A DNA stretch of 64,000 nucleotides from Nocardia niigatensis NBRC 100131 (GTDB lineage Bacteria > Actinomycetota > Actinomycetes > Mycobacteriales > Mycobacteriaceae): the NCBI RefSeq assembly GCF_000308655.1, contig NZ_BAGC01000055.1, positions 62,001 through 126,000 on the forward strand, written 5' to 3'. A program made the translations under genes and the position numbers. Position 1 is the first letter of the stretch. The number at the start of each line of letters is the position of its first letter. The notes under the pieces were generated by a model. That model was not told where the DNA came from. It saw only the letters and a program-made list of their open reading frames with translations, and made no database searches. Positions 48,950-57,567 of the stretch are shown here, piece by piece.

Positions 48950-50272
48950 TCAGCGGATACCCGGCGTGGCGGGGTCCGGGCCGGCGCATCCGAGGATGAA
49001 GCAGCCGGGCGGCCAGTCGCCGAACGGCGGGTACAACGGTTTGCCGAGACATTCCAGGACACCACAACCCGGATACGCCATCGGGCCCAGGCCCAGGGCG
49101 GACAGCGTCGCGTCCGGGTTCAGGAACATCGGATCGGCGAGGCTGGTATCCGGCTTCGGGACGTACGGTCCCGGGTCGGCCAGGCTCGGAGTGCGGAACG
49201 CGCTGGTGAGCCCGCGCAGCACATCGTGTGGAAAGCTCACCGCGCCACCGGGAACCGTGACACCGGTCCAGCTGACCAGCAGTCCCAGGCTCGGGACGAT
49301 GAAGTTGTCCTGGCGCATCATCCCGGCCATTTGGAGGGCGTCCTTCGGCAGGCCGGGGAACAGGTCCTCGCAATCCGGGCCGTTGACGGTGATCAGGAAG
49401 CCGTAGCAGGGATTGACGTCGTTCGGCGTCGTGGCCTGGGCCAGGTAGCCGGTGGAGATCACCTGGCGGCCATGCCAGTTGCCGCGGTTCACCAGCAGCA
49501 GACCGAGCTTGGCGTAGTCGTCGGGCGGCAGTACCAGGTGGGCGTGGCCGTAGGTGTTGCCGCTGCGGTCGCGCGCCCACAGGTAGTCGGACTTCTGGAT
49601 GCCCAACGGGTCGAAGAGGTTTCGCTGCGCGTACGCCTGGAAGTCCTCGCCCACGGCCTGCTGGATGACATAGACCAGCAGGTCCACGGCCCGCTGACTG
49701 TACTGCCAGGTCTCGCCCTGCGGATGCTGGATGGGCATGGCCAGTGCCTGCGCCACCACGTTCGGGTCGAGCCGGACCAGCCCGGTGACGCCCTCGGAGG
49801 CGATGGCGACCTCCATGCCGGAGGTCTCGGTGAGCAGGCTGCGCACGGTGATCGCACGATGCGCGTCGTCCCCGAGCCCGGCGGGCAGATAGTCGCCGAT
49901 CGGATCGTCCACGCGCAGTTTGTGTTCGTCGACGGCGATGCCGGCGACCAGGGATACCACGCTCTTGGTGCCGCTCCACAGATTCCAGGCGACACCGCCC
50001 GCCCGCTGGTTGGTGGGCCCGCCGGCGATCAGGCAGTTGTTGCGGAACACCTGGACGGTGAATCGGGTCGGGTCGGAGGCGAAGTCGACGGCCTGCCGCA
50101 GTGCGGCCGAATCCAGCCCCACCGCTTCGGGTGTCGCGGTCTCGGGTTGCCGGCCGGAACTGACCTCGCAGTGCCGGAGGCCGTCCGGTTCGGCACGGCC
50201 GGCGGGCCCGGCGATCAGGGCCAGGGCGATCGCCAGTGTCGCCACCACGATGCTCGTCACGATTCTCGCCAT
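48950..50272 (-). CDS. exported serine hydrolase of the beta-lactamase/EstB family, 440 aa
   Basis: After a signal peptide (MARIVTSIVVATLAIALAL to GRAEP) comes a class-C-like serine hydrolase. The SxxK motif is NLWSGTKSVVSL, the Tyr of the second motif is in WQYSQRAVDLLVYV, and GHAHLVLPPDDYAKLGLLL follows. The C-terminal 80 residues are Pro-rich with four cysteines (GCGVLECLGK, GCFILGCAGP), an unusual extension probably forming disulfides outside the cell. Esterase or DD-peptidase activity is possible; true beta-lactamase activity is not implied. GTGGAGGG precedes the ATG. Confidence 0.8.
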   Translation of the reverse strand: MARIVTSIVVATLAIALALIAGPAGRAEPDGLRHCEVSSGRQPETATPEAVGLDSAALRQAVDFASDPTRFTVQVFRNNCLIAGGPTNQRAGGVAWNLWSGTKSVVSLVAGIAVDEHKLRVDDPIGDYLPAGLGDDAHRAITVRSLLTETSGMEVAIASEGVTGLVRLDPNVVAQALAMPIQHPQGETWQYSQRAVDLLVYVIQQAVGEDFQAYAQRNLFDPLGIQKSDYLWARDRSGNTYGHAHLVLPPDDYAKLGLLLVNRGNWHGRQVISTGYLAQATTPNDVNPCYGFLITVNGPDCEDLFPGLPKDALQMAGMMRQDNFIVPSLGLLVSWTGVTVPGGAVSFPHDVLRGLTSAFRTPSLADPGPYVPKPDTSLADPMFLNPDATLSALGLGPMAYPGCGVLECLGKPLYPPFGDWPPGCFILGCAGPDPATPGIR

Positions 50273-50383
50273 ATCGCCCTCCACTCCCGATCTCTCGTGG
50301 AGCTTCATCGGAGCGCCGTTGGGGCCGTTATCTTTTCGTGACCCGTCAATTCCTGGGGCGATAGTTCTGGGGGCTCGCTCGGT

Positions 50384-51679
50384 TCAGCGGGAGTCGACGG
50401 TGGCGAAGGCGGCCCAGATCAGCGGGGAGTGCTGGATCTCGCCGGTGGTCCGCCAGGCGGTCAGGTGCGCGCGCTGCCACTCGTTGAGAGCGACGACGGG
50501 ATCGGGCGATTCGTGGGCGGCGTCGATGGCGCACACCGCTTCCTGGAAGGGATGCGTGGTGGCGGGTGTGCCGGCGAAGCGCTGGAAGGCGAGATCGGTG
50601 GGCAGTGGCCAGCGTCCGGCCGTCACCACTTCCGCGCCGCCGGTGAGCATGGCCGCGACGAGACCGAGGGGCTCGGCGAAGCGGAGATCGCCGCCGCTCT
50701 CGCAGGCGATCAGCGCGACCCGGCTCGGAATCGGCCAGATCTCGGGCCCGGTGCGCGGGCTCGCCCCGTTCCCGTTGCCCGAATAGTCATGGCCCGCACC
50801 GTCAGTGAGCGCGTGGGTGCCGAGCAGCAGGTCGCGGGCCGAGAGCGGACGGTGGTCACGATAGGCCGGTGCGCAGCCCTGACTGGCGGCGGTGCACGAC
50901 AGATGCAGGGTGGCCGATTCGCTGCGGCCGGATTCGGGCGCCGCGGCGGTGACGTGACCGACGTAGAGCAGCCGGGCCGCGCCCGCGTGCAGAGTCCGGC
51001 TGAGCCAGCCCCGGTCGAGATCGGTGCGCCGGAAGGCCGCGAGCGGGTCACCGACGGCCGGGCTCAGCCGATCGGCGGCGGCGTGCGCGGCGACCAGTTC
51101 GGCGAGCGGCGCGGCCGAATCCATCCGCCCGAGCACCGATCCCAGCGCGGAGTCGGCCCGGAAGCCCGGCACCCGTGGATCGAGGATGGCGACGACCGGC
51201 AGGTTCCTGGTCTGCGCCCACGACCGCGTCACCCGGGCGGGCGCGCGCACGATGCCGGTGGGCGCGAGCACGCTCACGTCGGCGATCTCCACCAGCCGCA
51301 CCGCCGGATCGGGGGCGATGAGCTCCCATGGCACCTGCGCCGTGCGCGGCGAGGGCTGAATCCGGATGTGCGGCCGCACGCCCCGCGAATAGAGCTCGTG
51401 CAGCTGAACCGCCAGGTTGTAGGGGAGAAAGGTGGATGAGAGATATTGGGCCAGCGTGTTTTCCACCGTGTAGGAGGCCAGTTCGCCGGTGGTGAGGGCG
51501 GATTCGAGCCCACCGGCCACCCCAGGCGCGGGCAGTGCCGCCGCGAAGCGGGCCACGGCTGCCTCGACCTGCTCCTGCGGCACCACGCCGACGCCGCCGG
51601 GCGCGCTCTCGTCGGCCCACCGCCAGGTCAGGTAGAGGTCGCCCGCATCGGCAATGCGGACAAAGACGGTCGGGGTCAT
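50384..51679 (-). CDS. CHAT-domain (caspase-like) protease, 431 aa
   Basis: The C-terminal half is a CHAT domain, the caspase/separase-like peptidase fold of bacterial conflict systems. The catalytic His is in RLLYVGHVTAA (about H242) and the Cys in VALIACESGGD (about C326), followed by LGLVAAMLTGGAEVVTAGRW, as in active members. The N-terminal 130 residues contain SPRTAQVPWELIAPD, the lead-in strand typical of CHAT proteins. Last gene of a four-gene operon; its ATG overlaps the TPR gene's stop (ATGA). The protein is expected to cleave a partner once the TPR subunit or another sensor releases it. Confidence 0.87.
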   Translation of the reverse strand: MTPTVFVRIADAGDLYLTWRWADESAPGGVGVVPQEQVEAAVARFAAALPAPGVAGGLESALTTGELASYTVENTLAQYLSSTFLPYNLAVQLHELYSRGVRPHIRIQPSPRTAQVPWELIAPDPAVRLVEIADVSVLAPTGIVRAPARVTRSWAQTRNLPVVAILDPRVPGFRADSALGSVLGRMDSAAPLAELVAAHAAADRLSPAVGDPLAAFRRTDLDRGWLSRTLHAGAARLLYVGHVTAAAPESGRSESATLHLSCTAASQGCAPAYRDHRPLSARDLLLGTHALTDGAGHDYSGNGNGASPRTGPEIWPIPSRVALIACESGGDLRFAEPLGLVAAMLTGGAEVVTAGRWPLPTDLAFQRFAGTPATTHPFQEAVCAIDAAHESPDPVVALNEWQRAHLTAWRTTGEIQHSPLIWAAFATVDSR

Positions 51680-53241
51680 GCGGTGATCACCCGCTCGGTG
51701 CGGACGCGACGGCCGTAGCGCTGTTCGGCGGCCGCCAGCCAGGCGGACAGCGCGATATGCCCGTCCGGAGGAACGGACACCCGCGGCGGCGGGCTGACCG
51801 GCAGGCCCGCGCCGGCCGCCACCGCGGCGAGCGCGGTGCCGAGTTGCAGTGCGTCCTGGACGCCGGCGGCCGACTCCGACGGCGGTTCGAAGGGCTGAAA
51901 CAGATCGAGCGGCGGGGGTGGTTCGTCCGACAGCTTACTGATGTCCACAATTGTTCCCGCACATTGATTTTCGATGAGATCGGCGACCAGCCGGGCATCA
52001 CCGGCCAGATAGGAGTAGCGGAAGGCGAGCCGCAACGCGGGATTCACGATGCGACGGTTCCACGAATCGCGCTGCGCGCCGTCGGGGAGCTCGTACCGGA
52101 CGGCATCGAGCGCCAGCGCCGCCGGAATCGCCAGATCCACTGCCCGCGCGAGCAATCCGGGCACCTGCGTCACCAGCGGCTCCAGCAGACCCGCATGCCA
52201 GTAGTCGAGCTGGGCACAGTGCAGGCCGAGGCCACGGGCGGCGTAGACGGCCCGCGCGGCCGCCAGTTCGGACTCTCCGTCCTCGAACTGTCCCGAGGCA
52301 AATGCGGCGGCGGCCAGGCGAAGTCGGACATCCGCGGCGTCGATCACGGCCCGCGATTCCTCGAATCGCCGCAGCGCCTCGCGGTACCGGGACCGGGCCG
52401 TCTCCTGCTGTCCGCGCTGCTCGGCGATGAACCCCATGACCTTGAGCCCGATTCCGGCGCGATGCGCCGCCCCGGCCACCTCGAAATACTCCTGCGCGGC
52501 GGCCAGCAGCGGTTCCGCATCGTCGAAAGACCCGGTGCGCGTGTACATCAGCGCCAGGTTCTGCCGCGTCTCGGCGATCCCGGCAGTGTCGTCGACCGCC
52601 TCGAACGCGGCCAGGGCCTGCCCCGCGAAATCCTGTGCCAGCTCCCACCGGCCGGTCTCGAAATGCGCGGCGGCCAGGTTCATCAGCGGATGCCCTGCCC
52701 GCTCGGGCCCGAAACGCCGTGCCGCGTCCAGTGATTCGCCCGCCAGGTCCAGCGCCCGCCACCACTGCTGCCGGTGCATCGCGACCGCCGTCGAGGACAC
52801 CAGGCAGGCCAGCCGCAGATCCCCCGGCGCGCCCTCCCGACCCAGGGCGGTCCGAGCCTGTTCCAGGGCTTCCTGCGCCCCGTCCAGATCCCCGAGATGC
52901 TGCAATGCCTGCGACAACCCGATCAACCCGCCCGGATACATCCGGGGCGCGTCGGAAGACATCTCTCCCAGCGCCGCACCGAACCGCTCCACCGCTGTCG
53001 CGTGATCTCCCAGCCGGTCGGTCACCACCGCCACGTCCACCAGGGCGCACAGCCGCAGATCTCCGGTCTCGGCCTCGACGGCCCGCTCGAAAATTCGCAG
53101 CGCCTCCCGCAATTCGCCGCGGGCGACCGCTTCGGCTCCCGCGCGGAGCAGTGGGCTCTCCCCGTTCACGGTCTCGCCAGCGGCCGGAGCAGGTATCCCC
53201 GACGGTTCGGCGGTGTCGCCGCCGGAGTTGTCATTCGGCAT
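51676..53241 (-). CDS. TPR-repeat protein of the CHAT cassette, 521 aa
   Basis: Residues about 30-370 form consecutive TPR-type helix pairs (GELREALRIFERAVEAETG, LGDLDGAQEALEQARTALG, WELAQDFAGQALAAFEAVDD, GSFDDAEPLLAAAQEYFEVA). The C-terminal 150 residues differ: FRYSYLAGDARLVADLIENQ, an acidic/Pro-rich linker (PPPPLDLFQPFEPP) and a final LSAWLAAAEQRYGRRVRTER. TPR proteins next to CHAT proteases act as regulators or substrate receptors. The ATG at 53241 lies one base after the previous stop and the gene overlaps the CHAT start, so stoichiometric production is likely. Confidence 0.8.
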   Translation of the reverse strand: MPNDNSGGDTAEPSGIPAPAAGETVNGESPLLRAGAEAVARGELREALRIFERAVEAETGDLRLCALVDVAVVTDRLGDHATAVERFGAALGEMSSDAPRMYPGGLIGLSQALQHLGDLDGAQEALEQARTALGREGAPGDLRLACLVSSTAVAMHRQQWWRALDLAGESLDAARRFGPERAGHPLMNLAAAHFETGRWELAQDFAGQALAAFEAVDDTAGIAETRQNLALMYTRTGSFDDAEPLLAAAQEYFEVAGAAHRAGIGLKVMGFIAEQRGQQETARSRYREALRRFEESRAVIDAADVRLRLAAAAFASGQFEDGESELAAARAVYAARGLGLHCAQLDYWHAGLLEPLVTQVPGLLARAVDLAIPAALALDAVRYELPDGAQRDSWNRRIVNPALRLAFRYSYLAGDARLVADLIENQCAGTIVDISKLSDEPPPPLDLFQPFEPPSESAAGVQDALQLGTALAAVAAGAGLPVSPPPRVSVPPDGHIALSAWLAAAEQRYGRRVRTERVITA

Positions 53242-53242
53242 C

Positions 53243-54352
53243 TCAGAAGTCCGAATCCCCTGCCGCGGCCGCGATTTCGGCGAGCAATGGCGCGAACGGC
53301 CCGGAATCGTCGATGCCCGGTGCGGCCGCCGCGCGGAGCCGCCCGGCCGCGAAGTCGCGGATCCGGCGGCGCAGGGCGGCGGCATCCGCCGTGGGTTCCC
53401 CGGCCGCACCCGGGCCGGCCTCGGAGTCCGGTCCGAACCCGGGGACGTGAATGGCGACCCGGACGGTGGACGCCGGCGCGGACAGCACGGATTCGCCGAT
53501 CCAGGTGTCGTCGGCGGCCCGCAGTTCGGTGTCGAGCTCGCCGCGGCCGGTGTCGATGCGGGCCCAGGGCCGCAGGTGGGCCGGCACCGCGTCGGGCAGT
53601 CCCGGGTGCGCCGCCACCGCGATCGCCACACTGGTGGCTCCGGCATCTCGGACGAGTTCCCAGGACACCGCGGATTCGGAGGCGTCGACCAGCCCGGGCG
53701 GACAGCTGCGCCAATCCCACCCGCCGGTGCCGCGAGCCAGCACCAGCGCGCTGCCGGGCCGGGCCTCGTCACCGGCGGCGAGCGCGTAATCCGAAGCGCG
53801 CAATGTGGTTTCGATGTGAGCGGCGACGAGTGGTGCGAGCGCGTCCGCGCCGTCCACCACCAGTTCGCACTCCTCGGTCAGCAGCGCGATATCGCGGTCG
53901 AGGAGCGCCGGATCGAGCTCGGCGATGCCGTCCAGGGTGGAGGCGGGCCACCACCGAGAGGCCCAGTGCGCGTAGGCGAGCCGGCGCGCACTCACGGCCG
54001 TCGACCGGAGCACGGGCGCGGCGGGCACCTCCGCCGGAGGTTCACCCTCGACGGCCGCGGGCGCACCGTCGCCCACCGCCACCGGCCCGCCCGGGCGCAC
54101 GGAATCGAGAGCCAGCGCGACGTCTTCGCCGTAGAGCGCCCACACCCATTCCTGCGCGGCGTCGACCTCGTCGATGAGCGCGGCCGGAAGTTCCTGTTCG
54201 GCAAGCACACTCCAGAGAAGATGGCCGCCGAGGACCTCGAGCACCATGGAGTCGGGCCCGGGTGCGGCGTGCAGGGCGGCCGGATGGCCGACCGGGACGA
54301 TGCCGCGCAGCCCGTCGGGATATCGGTGGATCGTGACCCTCGAATTCGTCAT
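53243..54352 (-). CDS. uncharacterised protein of the CHAT cassette, 369 aa
   Basis: Starts MTNSRVTIHRYPDGLRGIVP and is a soluble alpha/beta protein with acidic overall composition. Conserved-looking segments are MVLEVLGGHLLWSVLAEQEL, EVDAAQEWVWALYGEDVALA, YAHWASRWWPASTLDGIAEL and WDWRSCPPGLVDASESAVSW. Helical EECELVVDGADALAPLVAAH lies between them. I do not recognise the family; it may belong to the caspase-and-TPR-associated (CATRA-like) components described by comparative genomics. The ATG overlaps the stop of the 519-aa gene (ATGA) and the stop is one base before the TPR gene. Confidence 0.7.
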   Translation of the reverse strand: MTNSRVTIHRYPDGLRGIVPVGHPAALHAAPGPDSMVLEVLGGHLLWSVLAEQELPAALIDEVDAAQEWVWALYGEDVALALDSVRPGGPVAVGDGAPAAVEGEPPAEVPAAPVLRSTAVSARRLAYAHWASRWWPASTLDGIAELDPALLDRDIALLTEECELVVDGADALAPLVAAHIETTLRASDYALAAGDEARPGSALVLARGTGGWDWRSCPPGLVDASESAVSWELVRDAGATSVAIAVAAHPGLPDAVPAHLRPWARIDTGRGELDTELRAADDTWIGESVLSAPASTVRVAIHVPGFGPDSEAGPGAAGEPTADAAALRRRIRDFAAGRLRAAAAPGIDDSGPFAPLLAEIAAAAGDSDF

Positions 54353-55908
54353 CCGGCCCTCGATTCCTGCTCGCCGGGTTCGGCCGCCGCGGTGGCGGCC
54401 AGCGCCCGCTTCACTCGCATGCGGTGGTCCAGGATCACCGACCGCGCCACGCCGTCCAGCAGATCCCAGAGCTCGTCGGCCGCGTAGACGGGGAACTCCC
54501 GCACGTCCCGTCCGTGCAGCCGCGCCCACAACCTGCGCAGATACGAACGCCAGGGCACCCGCAGATCCGCCGCGATCGCGCCCAGCGGCCCGTCGGCCGC
54601 GTCCACCCGCACCGCCATCCGCCGCGCCTGCAGCACATACGCCTCGCGCTGCCACCGACTGTTGATCAACCGCGCCGCCGCACCCCCACCGCCGATTCGC
54701 GCGGGCTCCTCTGGAATGCCGTCCGGTGCTGTCGACCGCGTCAGACCGGCTGCGGCACTGGTCAATCCGGGGACGGCGCCGGTGATTCCGGCCGCGGTGG
54801 TCGCCAGTCCGGTCGTGCTGCCGAGCAATCCTGCGGAGCCGCCGAGCAGCCCGGCGGTTGCGCCCAGCAGACCCGCCGCGGCGAGCGTGTGAGGCGAATT
54901 CCGGCGTGGCGTGGCGTCACCGTCCGGGCCGGAGCGGTGGGGCGGCGTGACGCCGAGCGGACGGAGGTCGACGGCCAGGGCGGCGCCCGCGGCGGCGGCC
55001 AGCCGCAGCGATTCGTCCAGCAGCGCCCAGGGCGCGCAGGCCCGGGCGACCTCGGCGGCAACGAGTTCCGGGATCGCGGGCAGGTCCGCGCGTTCGCCGG
55101 ACGCCTGCAGCACGGTGAAGACGCGCTCGAGAATCGTGCGGTCGAACGGCAGGCCCAGGGTGGCGGTGGAGGCCGAGAAACCGACCTGCGGCGGGAGCGG
55201 CAAGGGGTACAGAGTCAGGCCGAATTCCTGTGCAGTACAACCGATTTCGTTGAGCCACAGCCGGATTCCGGTGTGGGTGCCGACATACGCGTCGATGACG
55301 GTGCCGAGATCGCCGTCACCGGCGCCGTCGAGTCTGGTTGCGGCGCAGACCTCCAGGAGTCCGGCAAGCAGTTCGGCATGGTCGGGCACCTCGGTCAGCG
55401 GGCGCCGTACCCAGGCGGTCTGGATCAGTGCGGTCAGCTCGCCCACCCGGGCCGGCTCGGACAGGTACTCCTTGAGCGCCTGGGTGGTGCGGCCGGCGGC
55501 GAGCCCGTGGATCTCGCGCAGCGCGGATTCCGCGGCGGCCCGGTCGCCGACCGGGTCCGGGACGCCCGACGCAGTGGCCAGTTCGAAACAGCGCTGGAAG
55601 TAGAGATCCTGGGCATTGCCCTCGGTGATCCGCAGGCCGCGCCGGGTCTGCTTGAGCAAGGTGAACCAGGCCGCGGTGGCGCGCAGCACATCGGCGGCGG
55701 CGTGAATCCGGGTGGCCAGCAACACCGCTCCGTCGGCCGTGAGCATGGAGCCCGCGCACTGCGGGTGCTGAACCGGGCGGATGACCAGCGGATCCAAAAT
55801 CAGCTTGACGGTCCGGCGCAGGGGTCCGCCGTGTGGTCCGCTCAAGGGTTCGACACCGTCGAGGCGGCGCCACACCTCATCCAGCACCATGGCCCGCGGT
55901 CTTCGCAT
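54349..55908 (-). CDS. first gene of the CHAT cassette, 519 aa, unknown, with Gly/Ala/Leu repeat
   Basis: Residues 1-320 are helical and cytosolic-looking (TRIHAAADVLRATAAWFTLL, AEGNAQDLYFQRCFELATAS-like stretch, ERVFTVLQASGERADLPAIP). Residues about 341-391 are a striking repeat of AGLLG/AGL units (AAAGLLGATAGLLGGSAGLL, then GSTTGLATTAAGITGAVPGL), resembling glycine-zipper membrane-active segments. Residues 410-519 are again helical with WQREAYVLQARRMAVRV and YAADELWDLLDGVARSVILD. No family recognised. The ATG at 55908 lies six bases behind TAACCT, giving a leaderless transcript for the whole operon. It might be the effector or sensor of the CHAT system. Confidence 0.7.
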   Translation of the reverse strand: MRRPRAMVLDEVWRRLDGVEPLSGPHGGPLRRTVKLILDPLVIRPVQHPQCAGSMLTADGAVLLATRIHAAADVLRATAAWFTLLKQTRRGLRITEGNAQDLYFQRCFELATASGVPDPVGDRAAAESALREIHGLAAGRTTQALKEYLSEPARVGELTALIQTAWVRRPLTEVPDHAELLAGLLEVCAATRLDGAGDGDLGTVIDAYVGTHTGIRLWLNEIGCTAQEFGLTLYPLPLPPQVGFSASTATLGLPFDRTILERVFTVLQASGERADLPAIPELVAAEVARACAPWALLDESLRLAAAAGAALAVDLRPLGVTPPHRSGPDGDATPRRNSPHTLAAAGLLGATAGLLGGSAGLLGSTTGLATTAAGITGAVPGLTSAAAGLTRSTAPDGIPEEPARIGGGGAAARLINSRWQREAYVLQARRMAVRVDAADGPLGAIAADLRVPWRSYLRRLWARLHGRDVREFPVYAADELWDLLDGVARSVILDHRMRVKRALAATAAAEPGEQESRAG

Positions 55909-55914
55909 TCGCCC

Positions 55915-55920
55915 AGGTTA
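55915..55920 (-). promoter_or_regulatory. leaderless promoter -10 (TAACCT) of the CHAT/TPR operon
   Basis: On the minus strand TAACCT, six bases, ATG at 55908. It supports the start and the operon's single upstream promoter. Confidence 0.5.
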
Positions 55921-56038
55921 GCCCAGCTTCCCCGCCGCTCGCGCGCCGGAAGTTGGGATCGGTAGGCGCAGTGCCGATTCCTACTGTTCTGTCATCGGTT
56001 CCACCACGGAGCCAGCATCGAGAGAACGAGGAATCATT

Positions 56039-56590
56039 ATGAACACCAAGCCCGTCCGCCTGACCACCGCCGTCCTCGCCGCCACCGCCGCGGCGGCCCT
56101 GCTGGTCACCGGCTGCTCCAGCAACTCGAGCAGCTCCAAGCCCAGCTCGACCACCGCCGCTGCCACCTCCGCGGCCCCGGGCTCGGCGGCCCCCGCCGGC
56201 GGCGCGTCCTCGGCCTCGGTCGGCGGCAAGGCGATCACGGCCAAGTTCGATACCAACTGCGTGAAGCAGGGCGGCAATCTGGCACTGGCGCTGACCGACA
56301 ACGGCAATTCCACCTACGGCACGCTCGCCGCGAGCGCCACCATCACCGGCGACACCACCGTGCAGGCGGTCGGCATCACCGGCACCAAGGGCGGCGACAA
56401 CGGCCAGCCGTACGCGCTCGGCTTCGGCAACGGCATGCCGGGCGGCAATGCCAAGGTCACCAAGAGCGGCACCACCTTCACCGTCACGGGCGAGGGCGTC
56501 GGGACCCCCGATCTGTCCAACCCGCTGGCGGGTCCGAAGACCGAGAAGTTCGAGATCGTCTTCGCCTGCAGCACCATCGTCGGCGGCTGA
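56039..56590 (+). CDS. LpqH (19-kDa antigen)-family lipoprotein, 183 aa
   Basis: The signal peptide ends in the lipobox LLVTGCSS, followed by a Ser/Thr/Ala-rich flexible segment and a beta-rich domain. VTGEGVGTPDLSNP, KTEKFEIVFAC and the early DTNCVKQGG agree with the mycobacterial LpqH layout (TGTATGVDMANP, KSFEIEVTC), including the two cysteines. These surface lipoproteins are lipid-anchored and immunologically active in mycobacteria. GAGGAA precedes the ATG. It is followed by a hairpin and a membrane-protein gene. Confidence 0.82.
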   Translation: MNTKPVRLTTAVLAATAAAALLVTGCSSNSSSSKPSSTTAAATSAAPGSAAPAGGASSASVGGKAITAKFDTNCVKQGGNLALALTDNGNSTYGTLAASATITGDTTVQAVGITGTKGGDNGQPYALGFGNGMPGGNAKVTKSGTTFTVTGEGVGTPDLSNPLAGPKTEKFEIVFACSTIVGG

Positions 56591-56606
56591 GCCGGCTCCG
56601 TCCACC

Positions 56607-56624
56607 GGCCCCGACGGCGGGGCC
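56607..56624 (+). terminator. hairpin after the LpqH-like gene
   Basis: GGCCCCG pairs perfectly with CGGGGCC around a 4-nt loop. Confidence 0.55.
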
Positions 56625-56692
56625 CTGTACTCCCCGCTCGTGCCATCGGGCATGAGCGGGCTCTTCCCCCATATCTTCGATACGGAAAGCTC

Positions 56693-57481
56693 ATGAAGAA
56701 TCAAATTCGCTACGCAGCACTCGCTTTCGGCGTCCTGGCCATCGGCTACTACCTGTGGCACGGCCTCACCTCCGACAGCGTGTTCGGCTGGGTCGGCCCG
56801 CAGATGGCGCTGCCGATCATCGCCCTGACCGTCGTCCCGATCGCCTTCGCCTTCACCGGCGACGGCATCATCTCCGCCTTCACCGGCAACAACAGCTCCC
56901 AGTTCCGTGATGGCCTGGTGGGTCTGGGCACCGTCGAGGGTGTCCGGCAGACCGGCGTCTACCTCAACGAGCAGCCGCAGGTGCGCATCGACTTCCGAGT
57001 CGAGGGCGCCGACGGCAAGGTGTTCGCCTCGCACGCCAAGATGATCGTGCCGTTGACCCAGCTGGCGCTGCTGCGGCCCGGCGTGGTGCTGCCGGTCCGC
57101 TACCTGCCCGGCAATCTGGACAAGGTCGAGGTGGACTTGTCCGGTGACACCTCGGCGGCGCAGGAGGCCATGAACGCGGCCATGATTCGCAAGGGTTTCA
57201 CCACCCCCGCCAAGATCGACATCGCCCGCCGCGGCATCGCGGCCCAGGCCGTGGTCCGGTCGCTGTCGGTGCCCGGCGAGATCCGCGACGGCCACTCGCG
57301 CCTGGATCTGGTGCTGGTGGTGACCCGCCCGGACGGCAGCACCTACGAGGCGCGAACCGAGAAGTTCCTGCCCCCGGCGGCGGTCTCGATGGTCCAGGTC
57401 GGCCGCGTGGTGGGCGTCCACTACCTGCCCGAGAACGAGCAGGAGGTGGTGCTGTCGCTGCCCGTCAACACCGCCAACTGA
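56693..57481 (+). CDS. membrane-anchored protein, 262 aa
   Basis: Two N-terminal membrane helices (about 5-25 and 35-58) are followed by a soluble, duplicated beta-rich part. Each copy contains a strand pattern like GVYLNEQPQVRIDFRVEGAD and SRLDLVLVVTRPDGSTYEAR, and ends in a VLPVRYLPGN / VVGVHYLPEN motif. This repeated layout resembles DUF3592-like membrane proteins. Function unknown. Encoded 102 bp after the LpqH-like gene, followed by a terminator. Confidence 0.65.
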   Translation: MKNQIRYAALAFGVLAIGYYLWHGLTSDSVFGWVGPQMALPIIALTVVPIAFAFTGDGIISAFTGNNSSQFRDGLVGLGTVEGVRQTGVYLNEQPQVRIDFRVEGADGKVFASHAKMIVPLTQLALLRPGVVLPVRYLPGNLDKVEVDLSGDTSAAQEAMNAAMIRKGFTTPAKIDIARRGIAAQAVVRSLSVPGEIRDGHSRLDLVLVVTRPDGSTYEARTEKFLPPAAVSMVQVGRVVGVHYLPENEQEVVLSLPVNTAN

Positions 57482-57501
57482 CCGTGATATCCGAAAAGCA
57501 C

Positions 57502-57532
57502 AGAGCCGCAAGTCCACTCGGACCGCGGCTCT
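57502..57532. terminator. bidirectional terminator
   Basis: AGAGCCGC pairs perfectly with GCGGCTCT, with a nested GTCC-ACTC-GGAC stem inside, between convergent genes. Confidence 0.7.
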
Positions 57533-57567
57533 TCGTCATACCCGGGCCTGATCGTCGCCGATTCCGG

